From Nocardia abscessus NBRC 100374 (lineage in GTDB: Bacteria > Actinomycetota > Actinomycetes > Mycobacteriales > Mycobacteriaceae), in contig NZ_BAFP01000117.1 in the NCBI RefSeq assembly GCF_000308455.1, positions 35,343 through 99,342 of the forward strand: a DNA stretch of 64,000 nucleotides, in the 5' to 3' direction. Under the pieces are notes generated by a model. It was not told the origin of the DNA. It did no database searches and saw only the letters and a program-made list of their open reading frames with translations. Shown piece by piece: positions 49,572 to 57,390 of the stretch (position 1 is its first letter; each line of letters starts with the position of its first letter). The position numbers and the translations under genes were made by a program.

Positions 49572-50503
49572 TGTTCCACCTCCGACCGCCGGGCCATCCG
49601 CAGTTGCACCAGCGTCAGCACGAACAGCATCGCGAAGATCACCCAGGCCAGCGCGGAGGCGTAGCCCACCTCGTAGAAGCCGAACGCGTTCTGGAACAAC
49701 ATGATCCCCAGCAGATAGGTGCCGGTCTCCGGCCCGCCGTTGCCGCCGGTCAGCGCGTAGGCCTGGTCGAATGCCTGCACCGAGTTGATGACCGTGATGA
49801 TGAAGACGAAGGACAACGGTCCCCGGATCAACGGCACGGTGATCGCGAAGAACCGCCGCAGCGCCCCTGCCCCGTCGATCTTCGCGGCCTCGTAGAGCGT
49901 TTCCGGCACCCCCTGCATCGCGGCGAGCAGGATGACCGTCGCGAAGGGCACGCTCTTCCACACGGTGACGATGCTGAGCGAGACCAGCGCCCAATCGGGG
50001 TCGGTCAGCCAGGGCACCGCGTCGATGCCGATCCAGCCGAGCGCGACGTTCAGCAACCCGTCGTCGGTGAACAGGAACCGCCACACCACCGCCATCGCGA
50101 CCGCCGACGCGACCAGCGGCAGGAACGCGATCGTCCGAAAGATCCCGATACCGGCCAGCTTTCGATTCAGCGCGGCGGCGACGGCGAGTCCGATCGTCAC
50201 GGTGGGCACCAAGGTCAGCACCGTGAAAACGGCCGTGTTTCGCACGGCGATGAGAAACAACGGATCGGATCCGAATAGCCGCCGATAGTTGTCCAGACCG
50301 ACAAAACGCATGGGGCTGAACAAGTCCCACGAATGAAAACTCAGATAGAGCGAAAAGCCCAGCGGAAACAACAAGAAAATCGCCACGGCCGCCACGTTGG
50401 GCGCGACGAATGCCCAACCGGCACTCTCCCGACGCCGGGCCAGACGAGACGAAACGCCGCCGAGGTCTTTGCCCGCGGTTTGCGACGGCCGTGCCCGGCT
50501 CAT
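49568..50503 (-). CDS. Sugar ABC importer permease (MalF/UgpA type)
   Basis: The 311-residue permease has six transmembrane segments and the EAA loop ETLYEAAKIDGAGALRRFFAITVPLI. The ATG at 50503 overlaps the stop of the binding-protein gene, and its own stop overlaps the next start. The pairing with a MalG-like permease marks a carbohydrate importer (CUT1). Confidence 0.92.
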   Translation of the reverse strand: MSRARPSQTAGKDLGGVSSRLARRRESAGWAFVAPNVAAVAIFLLFPLGFSLYLSFHSWDLFSPMRFVGLDNYRRLFGSDPLFLIAVRNTAVFTVLTLVPTVTIGLAVAAALNRKLAGIGIFRTIAFLPLVASAVAMAVVWRFLFTDDGLLNVALGWIGIDAVPWLTDPDWALVSLSIVTVWKSVPFATVILLAAMQGVPETLYEAAKIDGAGALRRFFAITVPLIRGPLSFVFIITVINSVQAFDQAYALTGGNGGPETGTYLLGIMLFQNAFGFYEVGYASALAWVIFAMLFVLTLVQLRMARRSEVEQ

Positions 50504-51858
50504 GGCGTGTCCAGCAGCGCGTCGACGTCGGCGGCGAAACGCCCGTCCAAGGACGCGGCGGTGGCGGCGCCGCGCAGCACTCGGTTGGAGCCGCGCTCGA
50601 GCAAGGCCGACACTTTGCCCCACGCCGGGGTCACCGGCAGCGGCCGGGAACTGGCCGGGCCGTCGGTGAACACATCGAGATTGCGGACCTCACGGTGGGC
50701 GGCGGCGAAACCCGGCGAACTCATGGCCGATTTCAGCACCGGAACGAACAGCCCGGACGCGGCGATGATCGCCTGCCCTACCGGCCCGGTCGCGAACTTC
50801 ACGAACTTCCATGCCTGTTCGATGCGCGGACTGTCCGCGGCGATGGCCAGCCCGGTACTGCCGACGTCGGTGACGGCGCCGGGACCACCGCGCGGGCCGA
50901 CCGGCAGCACCGTGACGTCGATGGGGAGATCGTCGTGTCCGGCGAATTCGGAATACAGCCAGTGCCCGCCCAGTGCCATCGCCGCCCGGCCCCGCCGGAA
51001 CAGATCGGGCGCCGAAACCGAGAGCGTGTCGGCGGCTTTCGGCGCCACGCGATGACGTACGGCGAGGTCGGCGTAGAACTGGAACCCTTCGGCGAACCGC
51101 GGATCGCCGAGGTTGGTCCTGGTCGGATTCACCGACGGCGAGAACCACTCGGCCCCGTTGTTCATGCCGAAGCAGGCCGCCGAGAAGTACGGCACCCAGG
51201 CGTCGGCGAAGCCCCACCGGGTCCGGCCGGACGAGTCGTGCCTGGTCAACGCGGTAGCGGCAGCCAGGAACTCATCGAACGACCAGGCATCGCGCCAGCG
51301 CACGGGCGGGATGATCCCAGCCTCTTCGAACAGTTTCCGGTTGTAGTACAGGAATATCCCGGACCACTGTTCGGGCAACGCGTACTGCCCGCCCGCGTAG
51401 CCGAAGGTGTCGTACAGCGCCGGATAGCTGTCGGCGCGGAGCTGGGCCGCGTATTGCGGATCGCGACGCAGCAGCGTGTTCAGGTCCAGCAGTACACCGC
51501 GCTCGGCCAGCCCGGAATACAGCAGCTCCCAGGCCATCAGCACGTCCGGGCACTTGCCGCCCGCGCAGTAGGTGAGCATCTGCTGTAGTGGGTCCGGCCC
51601 CGACATGATGGTGCGAATCCTGATGTCCGGGTGCCGTTTCCGGAACTCATCGATGATCTTCAGCCGGACCCGCGCCTCTTCCGGTCTGGCCTGGAAGAAG
51701 AAGGTCAACGCGTCGTCATCGGACCCGCATCCGCCGCCGGCCAGCAGCCCGGCGGCCAGCGCCGACCCGAGCAGCGTCCGGCGACGGACCCGGGCGACGG
51801 GATTCGCACGCAACGCAGCCCTCCTCCCAGGGCGGATGTGGAGCTTCTCGAACCGCAT
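50500..51858 (-). CDS. Sugar-binding lipoprotein (UgpB/CUT1 solute-binding protein)
   Basis: The 452-residue lipoprotein has a basic N-terminus with RRR, a lipobox ending at C44 (LAGGGC) and a family 1 solute-binding domain. Substrate candidates are glycerol-3-phosphate, di- or oligosaccharides. The ATG at 51858 is chosen. It is the first gene of the importer operon and is divergent from cstA; a CRP-like site lies between them. Confidence 0.9.
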   Translation of the reverse strand: MRFEKLHIRPGRRAALRANPVARVRRRTLLGSALAAGLLAGGGCGSDDDALTFFFQARPEEARVRLKIIDEFRKRHPDIRIRTIMSGPDPLQQMLTYCAGGKCPDVLMAWELLYSGLAERGVLLDLNTLLRRDPQYAAQLRADSYPALYDTFGYAGGQYALPEQWSGIFLYYNRKLFEEAGIIPPVRWRDAWSFDEFLAAATALTRHDSSGRTRWGFADAWVPYFSAACFGMNNGAEWFSPSVNPTRTNLGDPRFAEGFQFYADLAVRHRVAPKAADTLSVSAPDLFRRGRAAMALGGHWLYSEFAGHDDLPIDVTVLPVGPRGGPGAVTDVGSTGLAIAADSPRIEQAWKFVKFATGPVGQAIIAASGLFVPVLKSAMSSPGFAAAHREVRNLDVFTDGPASSRPLPVTPAWGKVSALLERGSNRVLRGAATAASLDGRFAADVDALLDTP

Positions 51859-51883
51859 GGCAGCATACGTTCGGCAATCACAT

Positions 51884-51899
51884 GGTGACGGCCGACACA
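51884..51899. promoter_or_regulatory. CRP/GlxR-like site between sugar importer and cstA
   Basis: GGTGA-cggccg-ACACA matches eight of ten fixed positions of the TGTGA-N6-TCACA consensus of the CRP/GlxR family. It lies 26 bases before the importer start and about 120 before cstA. Both are genes that such regulators often control. Confidence 0.4.
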
Positions 51900-52017
51900 T
51901 GAACAATATTTCACGGTGCCCGCCTGGCGTCCGGAATCGGCACGACGGCGAACTCCGATCGGATACGTTGTCACGTGTTTCAGCAAGATCCTGCGCGTTT
52001 CACAGGAGAGTAGGCCG

Positions 52018-54276
52018 ATGGCGACAATCGAATATCTGCGGACCGATCCCGATCTGCCGCCCGTCGGCGTGGTCGACAAGTCCCCGATCACTCCGGCCAA
52101 GAAATTGATCTTCGCCGGGATCGGCGCGCTCGGCGCCATAGCTTGGGCGGTGCTCGCCATCTCGCGCGGCGAATCGGTGAACGCGGTGTGGATCGTGATC
52201 GCGGCGGTGTGCACCTACGTCATCGCGTATCGGTTCTACGCCAGGTTCATCGAACGCAAGATCACCAAACCGCGCGACGACCTGGCCACGCCCGCCGAGA
52301 TCCTGGAGAACGGCAAGGACTACATGCCGATGGACCGGCGGGTGCTCTACGGGCACCATTTCGCCGCCATCGCGGGCGCGGGTCCGCTGGTCGGACCGGT
52401 GCTGGCCGCGCAGATGGGCTACCTGCCGGGGACCATCTGGATCGTGGTCGGCGTGGTCGCGGCCGGCGCCGTGCAGGACTACCTGGTGCTGTGGGTTTCG
52501 ATGAAGCGGCGCGGTCGCAGCCTCGGGCAGATGGCCCGCGACGAGCTGGGCGTGATCGGCGGCTGGTCGGCCATCGTCGGCGTCCTGGTGATCATGATGA
52601 TCCTCCTGGCGGTGCTCGCCCTGGTGGTCGTCAACGCGCTCGCGCACAGCCCGTGGGGCGTCTTCTCGATCGGCATGACCATTCCGATCGCGCTGTTCAT
52701 GGGTGTGTACCTGCGGTTCCTGCGGCCGGGCAAGGTCGGGGAGGTCTCCGCCATCGGGTTCGCCCTGCTGCTGCTTGCCATCGTGAGCGGCGGCTGGGTG
52801 TCGGAAACCGACTGGGGCGCGGACTGGTTCACGCTCTCGCCGGTGACCATCTCCTGGCTGCTGATCGCCTACGGCTTCTTCGCCTCGGTGCTTCCGGTGT
52901 GGCTGCTGCTGGCGCCGCGCGACTACCTGTCGACGTTCATGAAGGTCGGCACCATCGTGCTGCTCGCGGTCGGCATCCTGGTCACGCTGCCGGTGCTGCA
53001 GGCGCCCGCGGTCTCGTCGTTCGCGTCCAGCGGCACCGGGCCCGCCTTCGCGGGCTCGCTGTTCCCGTTCCTGTTCATCACCATCGCCTGCGGCGCGCTG
53101 AGCGGTTTCCACGCGCTGGTCTCCTCCGGCACCACGCCGAAGCTGCTGGAGAAGGAATCGCACGCCAGGATGATCGGCTACGGCGGCATGCTGATGGAGT
53201 CGTTCGTCGCGGTCATGGCCATCATCACCGCTTCGATCATCGACCAGCACCTGTACTTCGCGATGAACGCGCCGGTCGGTCTCACCGGCGGTACCGCGGA
53301 GAAGGCCGCTGCCTACACCAACAGCCTCGGACTCAGCGGGCCCGCGGTGACGCCGGCGGAGCTGAGCCAGGCGGCGAGCGATGTCGGCGAGTCGACGATC
53401 ATCTCCCGCACGGGCGGCGCGCCGACGCTGGCGGTCGGCATCTCAGAGGTGTTCCACCAGTTCCTCGGCGGCGCGAGCATGAAGTCGTTCTGGTACCACT
53501 TCGCGATCATGTTCGAGGCGCTGTTCATCCTCACCACGATCGACGCGGGCACCCGCGTGGCGCGGTTCATGCTCTCCGACGCGCTGGGCAACTTCGGCGG
53601 GCCCGCGAAGAAGTTCCGTGATCCGTCCTGGCGGGTGGGCGCCTGGCTGTGCTCCGCCATCGTGGTCGCCGCCTGGGGTTCGATCCTGCTGATGGGCGTC
53701 ACCGATCCGCTGGGCGGCATCAACACGCTGTTCCCGCTGTTCGGCATCGCCAACCAGTTGCTCGCGGCCATCGCGCTGACCGTGGTGCTGGTGATCGTGG
53801 TGAAGAAGGGCCTCGCGAAATGGGCCTGGATTCCGGGCATTCCGCTGGCCTGGGACCTCGTGGTGACCATGACGGCGTCGTGGCAGAAGATCTTCTCCGC
53901 CGACCCGAAGCTCGGATACTGGAAGCAGCACAGCATCTGCCAGACCGCGCAGGACGCCGGGAAGCTCTGCCTGACGGCGAAGACCCAGGACGACATGGAC
54001 GCGATCGTGCGCAACACCTTCATCCAGGGCACGTTGTCGATCGTGTTCGCGGTGCTGGTGCTGATCGTGGCGGTCGTCGGCGCGGTGGTGGCCTACCGGG
54101 CCTGGCGCTCCGGGGAGACGACGACCACCGAGACGCCGGAGGAGCCGTCGAAGATCTTCGCGCCCAGCGGATTCGTCGCCACGGCCGCGGAGAAGGAAGT
54201 CCAGAAGCAGTGGGACGAGTTGATCGCGACCGGAAAGGTGCGCGCTCCGGGCGCGGCACACGTTCACGCGCAATGA
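52018..54276 (+). CDS. cstA: Carbon starvation protein CstA, peptide/pyruvate transporter
   Basis: The 752-residue protein is a multi-pass membrane transporter (about 16 helices) of the CstA/BtsT family, which takes up peptides or pyruvate during carbon limitation. Landmarks are YMPMDRRVLYGHHFAAIAGAGPLVGPVLAAQMGYLPG and SGFHALVSSGTTPKLL. The ATG at 52018 follows GGAGAG. Its stop overlaps the small partner gene, and the region upstream may bind a CRP-like regulator. Confidence 0.95.
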   Translation: MATIEYLRTDPDLPPVGVVDKSPITPAKKLIFAGIGALGAIAWAVLAISRGESVNAVWIVIAAVCTYVIAYRFYARFIERKITKPRDDLATPAEILENGKDYMPMDRRVLYGHHFAAIAGAGPLVGPVLAAQMGYLPGTIWIVVGVVAAGAVQDYLVLWVSMKRRGRSLGQMARDELGVIGGWSAIVGVLVIMMILLAVLALVVVNALAHSPWGVFSIGMTIPIALFMGVYLRFLRPGKVGEVSAIGFALLLLAIVSGGWVSETDWGADWFTLSPVTISWLLIAYGFFASVLPVWLLLAPRDYLSTFMKVGTIVLLAVGILVTLPVLQAPAVSSFASSGTGPAFAGSLFPFLFITIACGALSGFHALVSSGTTPKLLEKESHARMIGYGGMLMESFVAVMAIITASIIDQHLYFAMNAPVGLTGGTAEKAAAYTNSLGLSGPAVTPAELSQAASDVGESTIISRTGGAPTLAVGISEVFHQFLGGASMKSFWYHFAIMFEALFILTTIDAGTRVARFMLSDALGNFGGPAKKFRDPSWRVGAWLCSAIVVAAWGSILLMGVTDPLGGINTLFPLFGIANQLLAAIALTVVLVIVVKKGLAKWAWIPGIPLAWDLVVTMTASWQKIFSADPKLGYWKQHSICQTAQDAGKLCLTAKTQDDMDAIVRNTFIQGTLSIVFAVLVLIVAVVGAVVAYRAWRSGETTTTETPEEPSKIFAPSGFVATAAEKEVQKQWDELIATGKVRAPGAAHVHAQ

Positions 54277-54533
54277 GCGATTCCGCGACCCAGGGTGCCG
54301 ACCGGTCCGCGCGACCGGTCGGCGCCCGGCTGCGCACGGCCGCCCGCGTCTGCCGCGACGGCTTTCGCGCGGGCGTCTGGTGGTTCAACTCCATCCTCGG
54401 CGGGCAGGACTACCAGCGCTACATCGAACACCTGCGCCGCAGGCATCCGGACCGCGCCGTTCCGACCGAGCGGGAGTACTGGCGGCAGCGGCATGCCGAG
54501 GCGGATCGCAATCCGGCCAACCGCTGCTGCTGA
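54273..54533 (+). CDS. YbdD/YjiX-family small protein (CstA partner)
   Basis: The 86-residue protein has the YbdD (DUF466) core: GVWWFNSILGGQDYQRYIEHLRRRHPDRAVPTEREYWRQRHAEADRNPANRCC. Members are nearly always encoded directly downstream of cstA and are thought to support the transporter. The ATG lies inside the cstA stop, so they are translated together. It ends with two cysteines. Confidence 0.92.
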   Translation: MSDSATQGADRSARPVGARLRTAARVCRDGFRAGVWWFNSILGGQDYQRYIEHLRRRHPDRAVPTEREYWRQRHAEADRNPANRCC

Positions 54534-54597
54534 GCGGGACGATTTCGGCGCGCGCCGCCACACGTCGTTTTGGCAGTTTCCACACCTGTGGTGGGGC

Positions 54598-54629
54598 GGC
54601 AGTTGTGCGATGTCATGGCAGTTGTGCGA
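54598..54629 (+). promoter_or_regulatory. Direct repeats upstream of the Ada-AlkA gene
   Basis: GGCAGTTGTGCGA occurs at 54598-54610 and again at 54617-54629, a period of 19 bases, about 70 bases upstream of the gene start. Two helical turns between copies suit binding of a regulator, perhaps the Ada domain itself after methylation. A palindrome CCACACCTGTGG lies just before. Confidence 0.45.
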
Positions 54630-54694
54630 GGTGGTGACCACCGCCCGCGATCGTGGCCGATTCCCGCTAGCACGGGTTCGCCGCAGCTGCCATT

Positions 54695-56326
54695 GTGGTG
54701 TGCGTGACGATCACGGCATTGGATTTCGAACGTTGCTACCGCGCGGTGTCGACCCGGGACTCGCGATTCGACGGGCAATTCTTCACCGCGGTGCGCACCA
54801 CCGGAATCTATTGCCGCCCTTCGTGTCCGGCGATCACTCCGAAGCGGGCCAACGTGTCGTTCCTGCCGACCGCCGCCGCGGCACAGCAGGCGGGCTACCG
54901 GGCCTGCCGCCGCTGCCTGCCCGACGCGGCGCCCGGCTCGCCGCTGTGGAACACGAGGGCGGACCTGGCCGCCCGCGCGATGCGGCTGATCGGTGACGGC
55001 GTGGTCGAACGGGCCGGGGTGCCCGGGCTGGCCGCCACGCTCGGCTATTCCCAGCGCCAGCTCACCCGGGTGCTGACCACCGAACTGGGTGCAGGGCCGC
55101 TGGCGCTGGCCAGGGCGCACCGGGCCCACACCGCGCGGCTGCTGATCCAGACCACCGCGATGCCCATGTCCGATATCGCGTTCGCGGCGGGATTCGCCTC
55201 CATCCGCCAGTTCAACGACACGGTGCGCGAGGTGTTCGCGGTCAGCCCCACCACCATGCGGCTCGAGGCGCAGCGCGCGAAGACCGCGGCCCCTGCGCGC
55301 CCGGCGCCCGCCGGCAGCGGATCGCTCACACTGCGCCTGCCCTATCGAGAGCCGCTCGACCGGGCCTGGCTGGAGTGGTTCCTGTCCGCGCACGTCGTGC
55401 CGGGTATGGAGCTTTGGGAGAACCGCACCTACACAAGGAACCTGCGCACGCCCCATGGGCACGCCACCACGCGGCTGAGCTTCCAGCGCGATCACGTGCG
55501 GGCGGAATTGTCTCTGCACGACATGCGCGATCTCGCGCCGACGGTGACGCGACTGCGGCACCTGCTGGATCTGGACGCCGATCCAGTCGGGATCGATGAA
55601 GCGCTCGGTGTGGGAGCCGCTGCGCGCGGAGGTCCCGGGGAACGATTGCCGGACCGCGCCGCCGAAGGCCTGCCGGACGCGGGGGCGGGCTCTCCGCCCG
55701 AGAGCGAGGCGCTCACCGACGTGAACACGCTCGACGCGGGGCGCCCGTCGTTCACGCCGGGTATACGCGTCCCGGGGTCCCTGGACGGAGCCGAACTCTT
55801 GCTGCGCACCATGATCGGGCAGCAGATCTCGGTGTCCGCCGCGGCCACGCACACCGCCCGGCTGGTCGAGGCGCTCGGCGAGCGGGTGGACGGGCCGATC
55901 CCGCTGCTGTTCCCGGCGCCGGAGACGATCGCCGAACGGGGCGCCGAGGTCTTGACCGGACCGGCGCGGCGGATCCGTTCCATCGTCGGGGCCGCCGCGG
56001 CACTCGCCTCCGGTGAGCTGCTGCTACACCAGGGGCGCACCGCTGCCGATCTGCGCCGCGACCTGCTCGCACTCGACGGTGTCGGACCGTGGACGGCCGA
56101 CTACGTAACCATGCGGCTGCTCGCCGACCCGGATGTCCTGCTCGGCACCGATCTGGTCGTCCGCCGTGGCGCGACCCTCCTCGGCATCGATCTGACGGAC
56201 ACCGCGCGCTGGGCGCCGTGGCGGTCGTACCTGTCGATGCACTTGTGGAAAGCGGCGCTGACCAGCCGCGCCACGCCTGCCGAAGTTCCCGCGCTCGCCA
56301 CCACGAAAGGCCGTGTCGAATCATGA
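54695..56326 (+). CDS. alkA: Ada regulatory domain fused to AlkA DNA glycosylase
   Basis: The protein of about 540 residues joins an Ada N-terminal domain, an AraC helix-turn-helix and an AlkA glycosylase. The Ada part has the zinc cysteines of YCRPSCPA and CRRC, which accept methyl groups from DNA phosphotriesters. The helix-turn-helix region follows (VPGLAATLGYSQRQLTRVL). The glycosylase shows the helix-hairpin-helix LDGVGPWTADYV and catalytic Asp region and removes alkylated bases. Three in-frame GTG codons (54695, 54698, 54704) could start it. It overlaps ogt, as in mycobacteria (Rv1317c/Rv1316c). Expression is probably adaptive. Confidence 0.92.
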   Translation: MVCVTITALDFERCYRAVSTRDSRFDGQFFTAVRTTGIYCRPSCPAITPKRANVSFLPTAAAAQQAGYRACRRCLPDAAPGSPLWNTRADLAARAMRLIGDGVVERAGVPGLAATLGYSQRQLTRVLTTELGAGPLALARAHRAHTARLLIQTTAMPMSDIAFAAGFASIRQFNDTVREVFAVSPTTMRLEAQRAKTAAPARPAPAGSGSLTLRLPYREPLDRAWLEWFLSAHVVPGMELWENRTYTRNLRTPHGHATTRLSFQRDHVRAELSLHDMRDLAPTVTRLRHLLDLDADPVGIDEALGVGAAARGGPGERLPDRAAEGLPDAGAGSPPESEALTDVNTLDAGRPSFTPGIRVPGSLDGAELLLRTMIGQQISVSAAATHTARLVEALGERVDGPIPLLFPAPETIAERGAEVLTGPARRIRSIVGAAAALASGELLLHQGRTAADLRRDLLALDGVGPWTADYVTMRLLADPDVLLGTDLVVRRGATLLGIDLTDTARWAPWRSYLSMHLWKAALTSRATPAEVPALATTKGRVES

Positions 56327-56865
56327 ACGCCAGCATCGCCGTCCGCACCCCGGTCCGCGGCGTCCCCACCACCACAGCGGATTTCGCCGTCACGGATACC
56401 CCGCTCGGACCGTTCACCACCCTCGTCGACTCCGACGGCGCGGTCCTGGCTTCCGGTTGGACATCCGACGCGGAAAACCTGCGCGGCCTGATCCACCCCA
56501 GCCTCCGCCCTGCCGGGCTGCGGCAGCGAGATGCGCTGGGCGAGGTGACCAGCGCCGTCGCCGCCTACCACCAAGGCGACCTCACGGCGATCGACCCGAT
56601 CCCCGTTCGCCAGCAGTCCGGTGAGTTCCTGCTGCACGCGTGGGAAGTGCTTCGCGCGGTCCCCGCGGGCAGCCCGCTCACCTACACCGAATTCGCCGCC
56701 CGCTCCGGCCGCCCCGACGCCACCCGCGCCGCGGCCAACGCGTGCGCCCGCAACGCAGCCGCGCTCTTCGTGCCCTGCCACCGAATCCTGCGCATCGGCG
56801 GTGCGCTCGGCGGCTTCCGCTGGGGATTGCCGATCAAGCGGTGGCTGCTCGACCACGAAGGGTGA
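56323..56865 (+). CDS. ogt: Methylated-DNA-protein-cysteine methyltransferase
   Basis: The 180-residue suicide enzyme transfers the O6-methyl group of guanine to Cys152 in the motif VPCHRI. It also has a helix-turn-helix with TRAAANACARN. Length and motif fit Ogt. The ATG overlaps the stop of the Ada-AlkA gene, so both repair functions are made together. Confidence 0.95.
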   Translation: MNASIAVRTPVRGVPTTTADFAVTDTPLGPFTTLVDSDGAVLASGWTSDAENLRGLIHPSLRPAGLRQRDALGEVTSAVAAYHQGDLTAIDPIPVRQQSGEFLLHAWEVLRAVPAGSPLTYTEFAARSGRPDATRAAANACARNAAALFVPCHRILRIGGALGGFRWGLPIKRWLLDHEG

Positions 56866-57182
56866 GCCGCCGGAAGCGATTCGGCGCATAGGCTTGCCCC
56901 CCTCCAGCCTTGCCTGGCGCAAAAGGTGTGCGCTCGGAGCCCAGCAAGCGCCGCTGGGTCCGGGGCAAAGTCGCCATTAGCGGCGGGTGCATCTGGCGGT
57001 GACCTGAGCGATTGGATAGGTAATCGACTGGGCCGAGACGGACTGTCAGGGCCCGCCGTCGCGGTTCGGCCGCATTGCCGACGTGCGCGGAGTCCAGCGC
57101 ATCGTTCTCCTGGGGAATCATCGTGACCGTGCGTTGGCTGGAGGTCGTGTCGGCCCGCCCGTGATGGCTCGAGGAGATCGCG

Positions 57183-57300
57183 TTGAAGGTGATAGTCATC
57201 GGAGCGAGTGGCACCATCGGCTCGGCGGTCGTCGCGGCGTTGGAGCCGAATCACGAGGTGGTTCGGGCGTCTCGGCGCGGCCCGGTGCAAGTGGAGGTGA
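57183..57300 (+). pseudogene. N-terminal fragment of a short-chain dehydrogenase
   Basis: From a TTG at 57183 the frame reads KVIVIGASGTIGSAVVAAL, then EPNHEVVRASRRGPVQVEV, the first Rossmann motif of an SDR enzyme, after which similarity stops and the frame runs on as antisense of sbcC. The remainder of the enzyme is missing, so it is a deleted gene. 56866-57182 contains nothing I can support. Confidence 0.55.
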
Positions 57301-57390
57301 CCTGGTCGGCGCACATACAGCCGATCCCGCTGTTGGGCGAACGGCGGCATGACAATCCGGCGAAGCGGGTGCGGCGCCGCCGCGAGGCTG

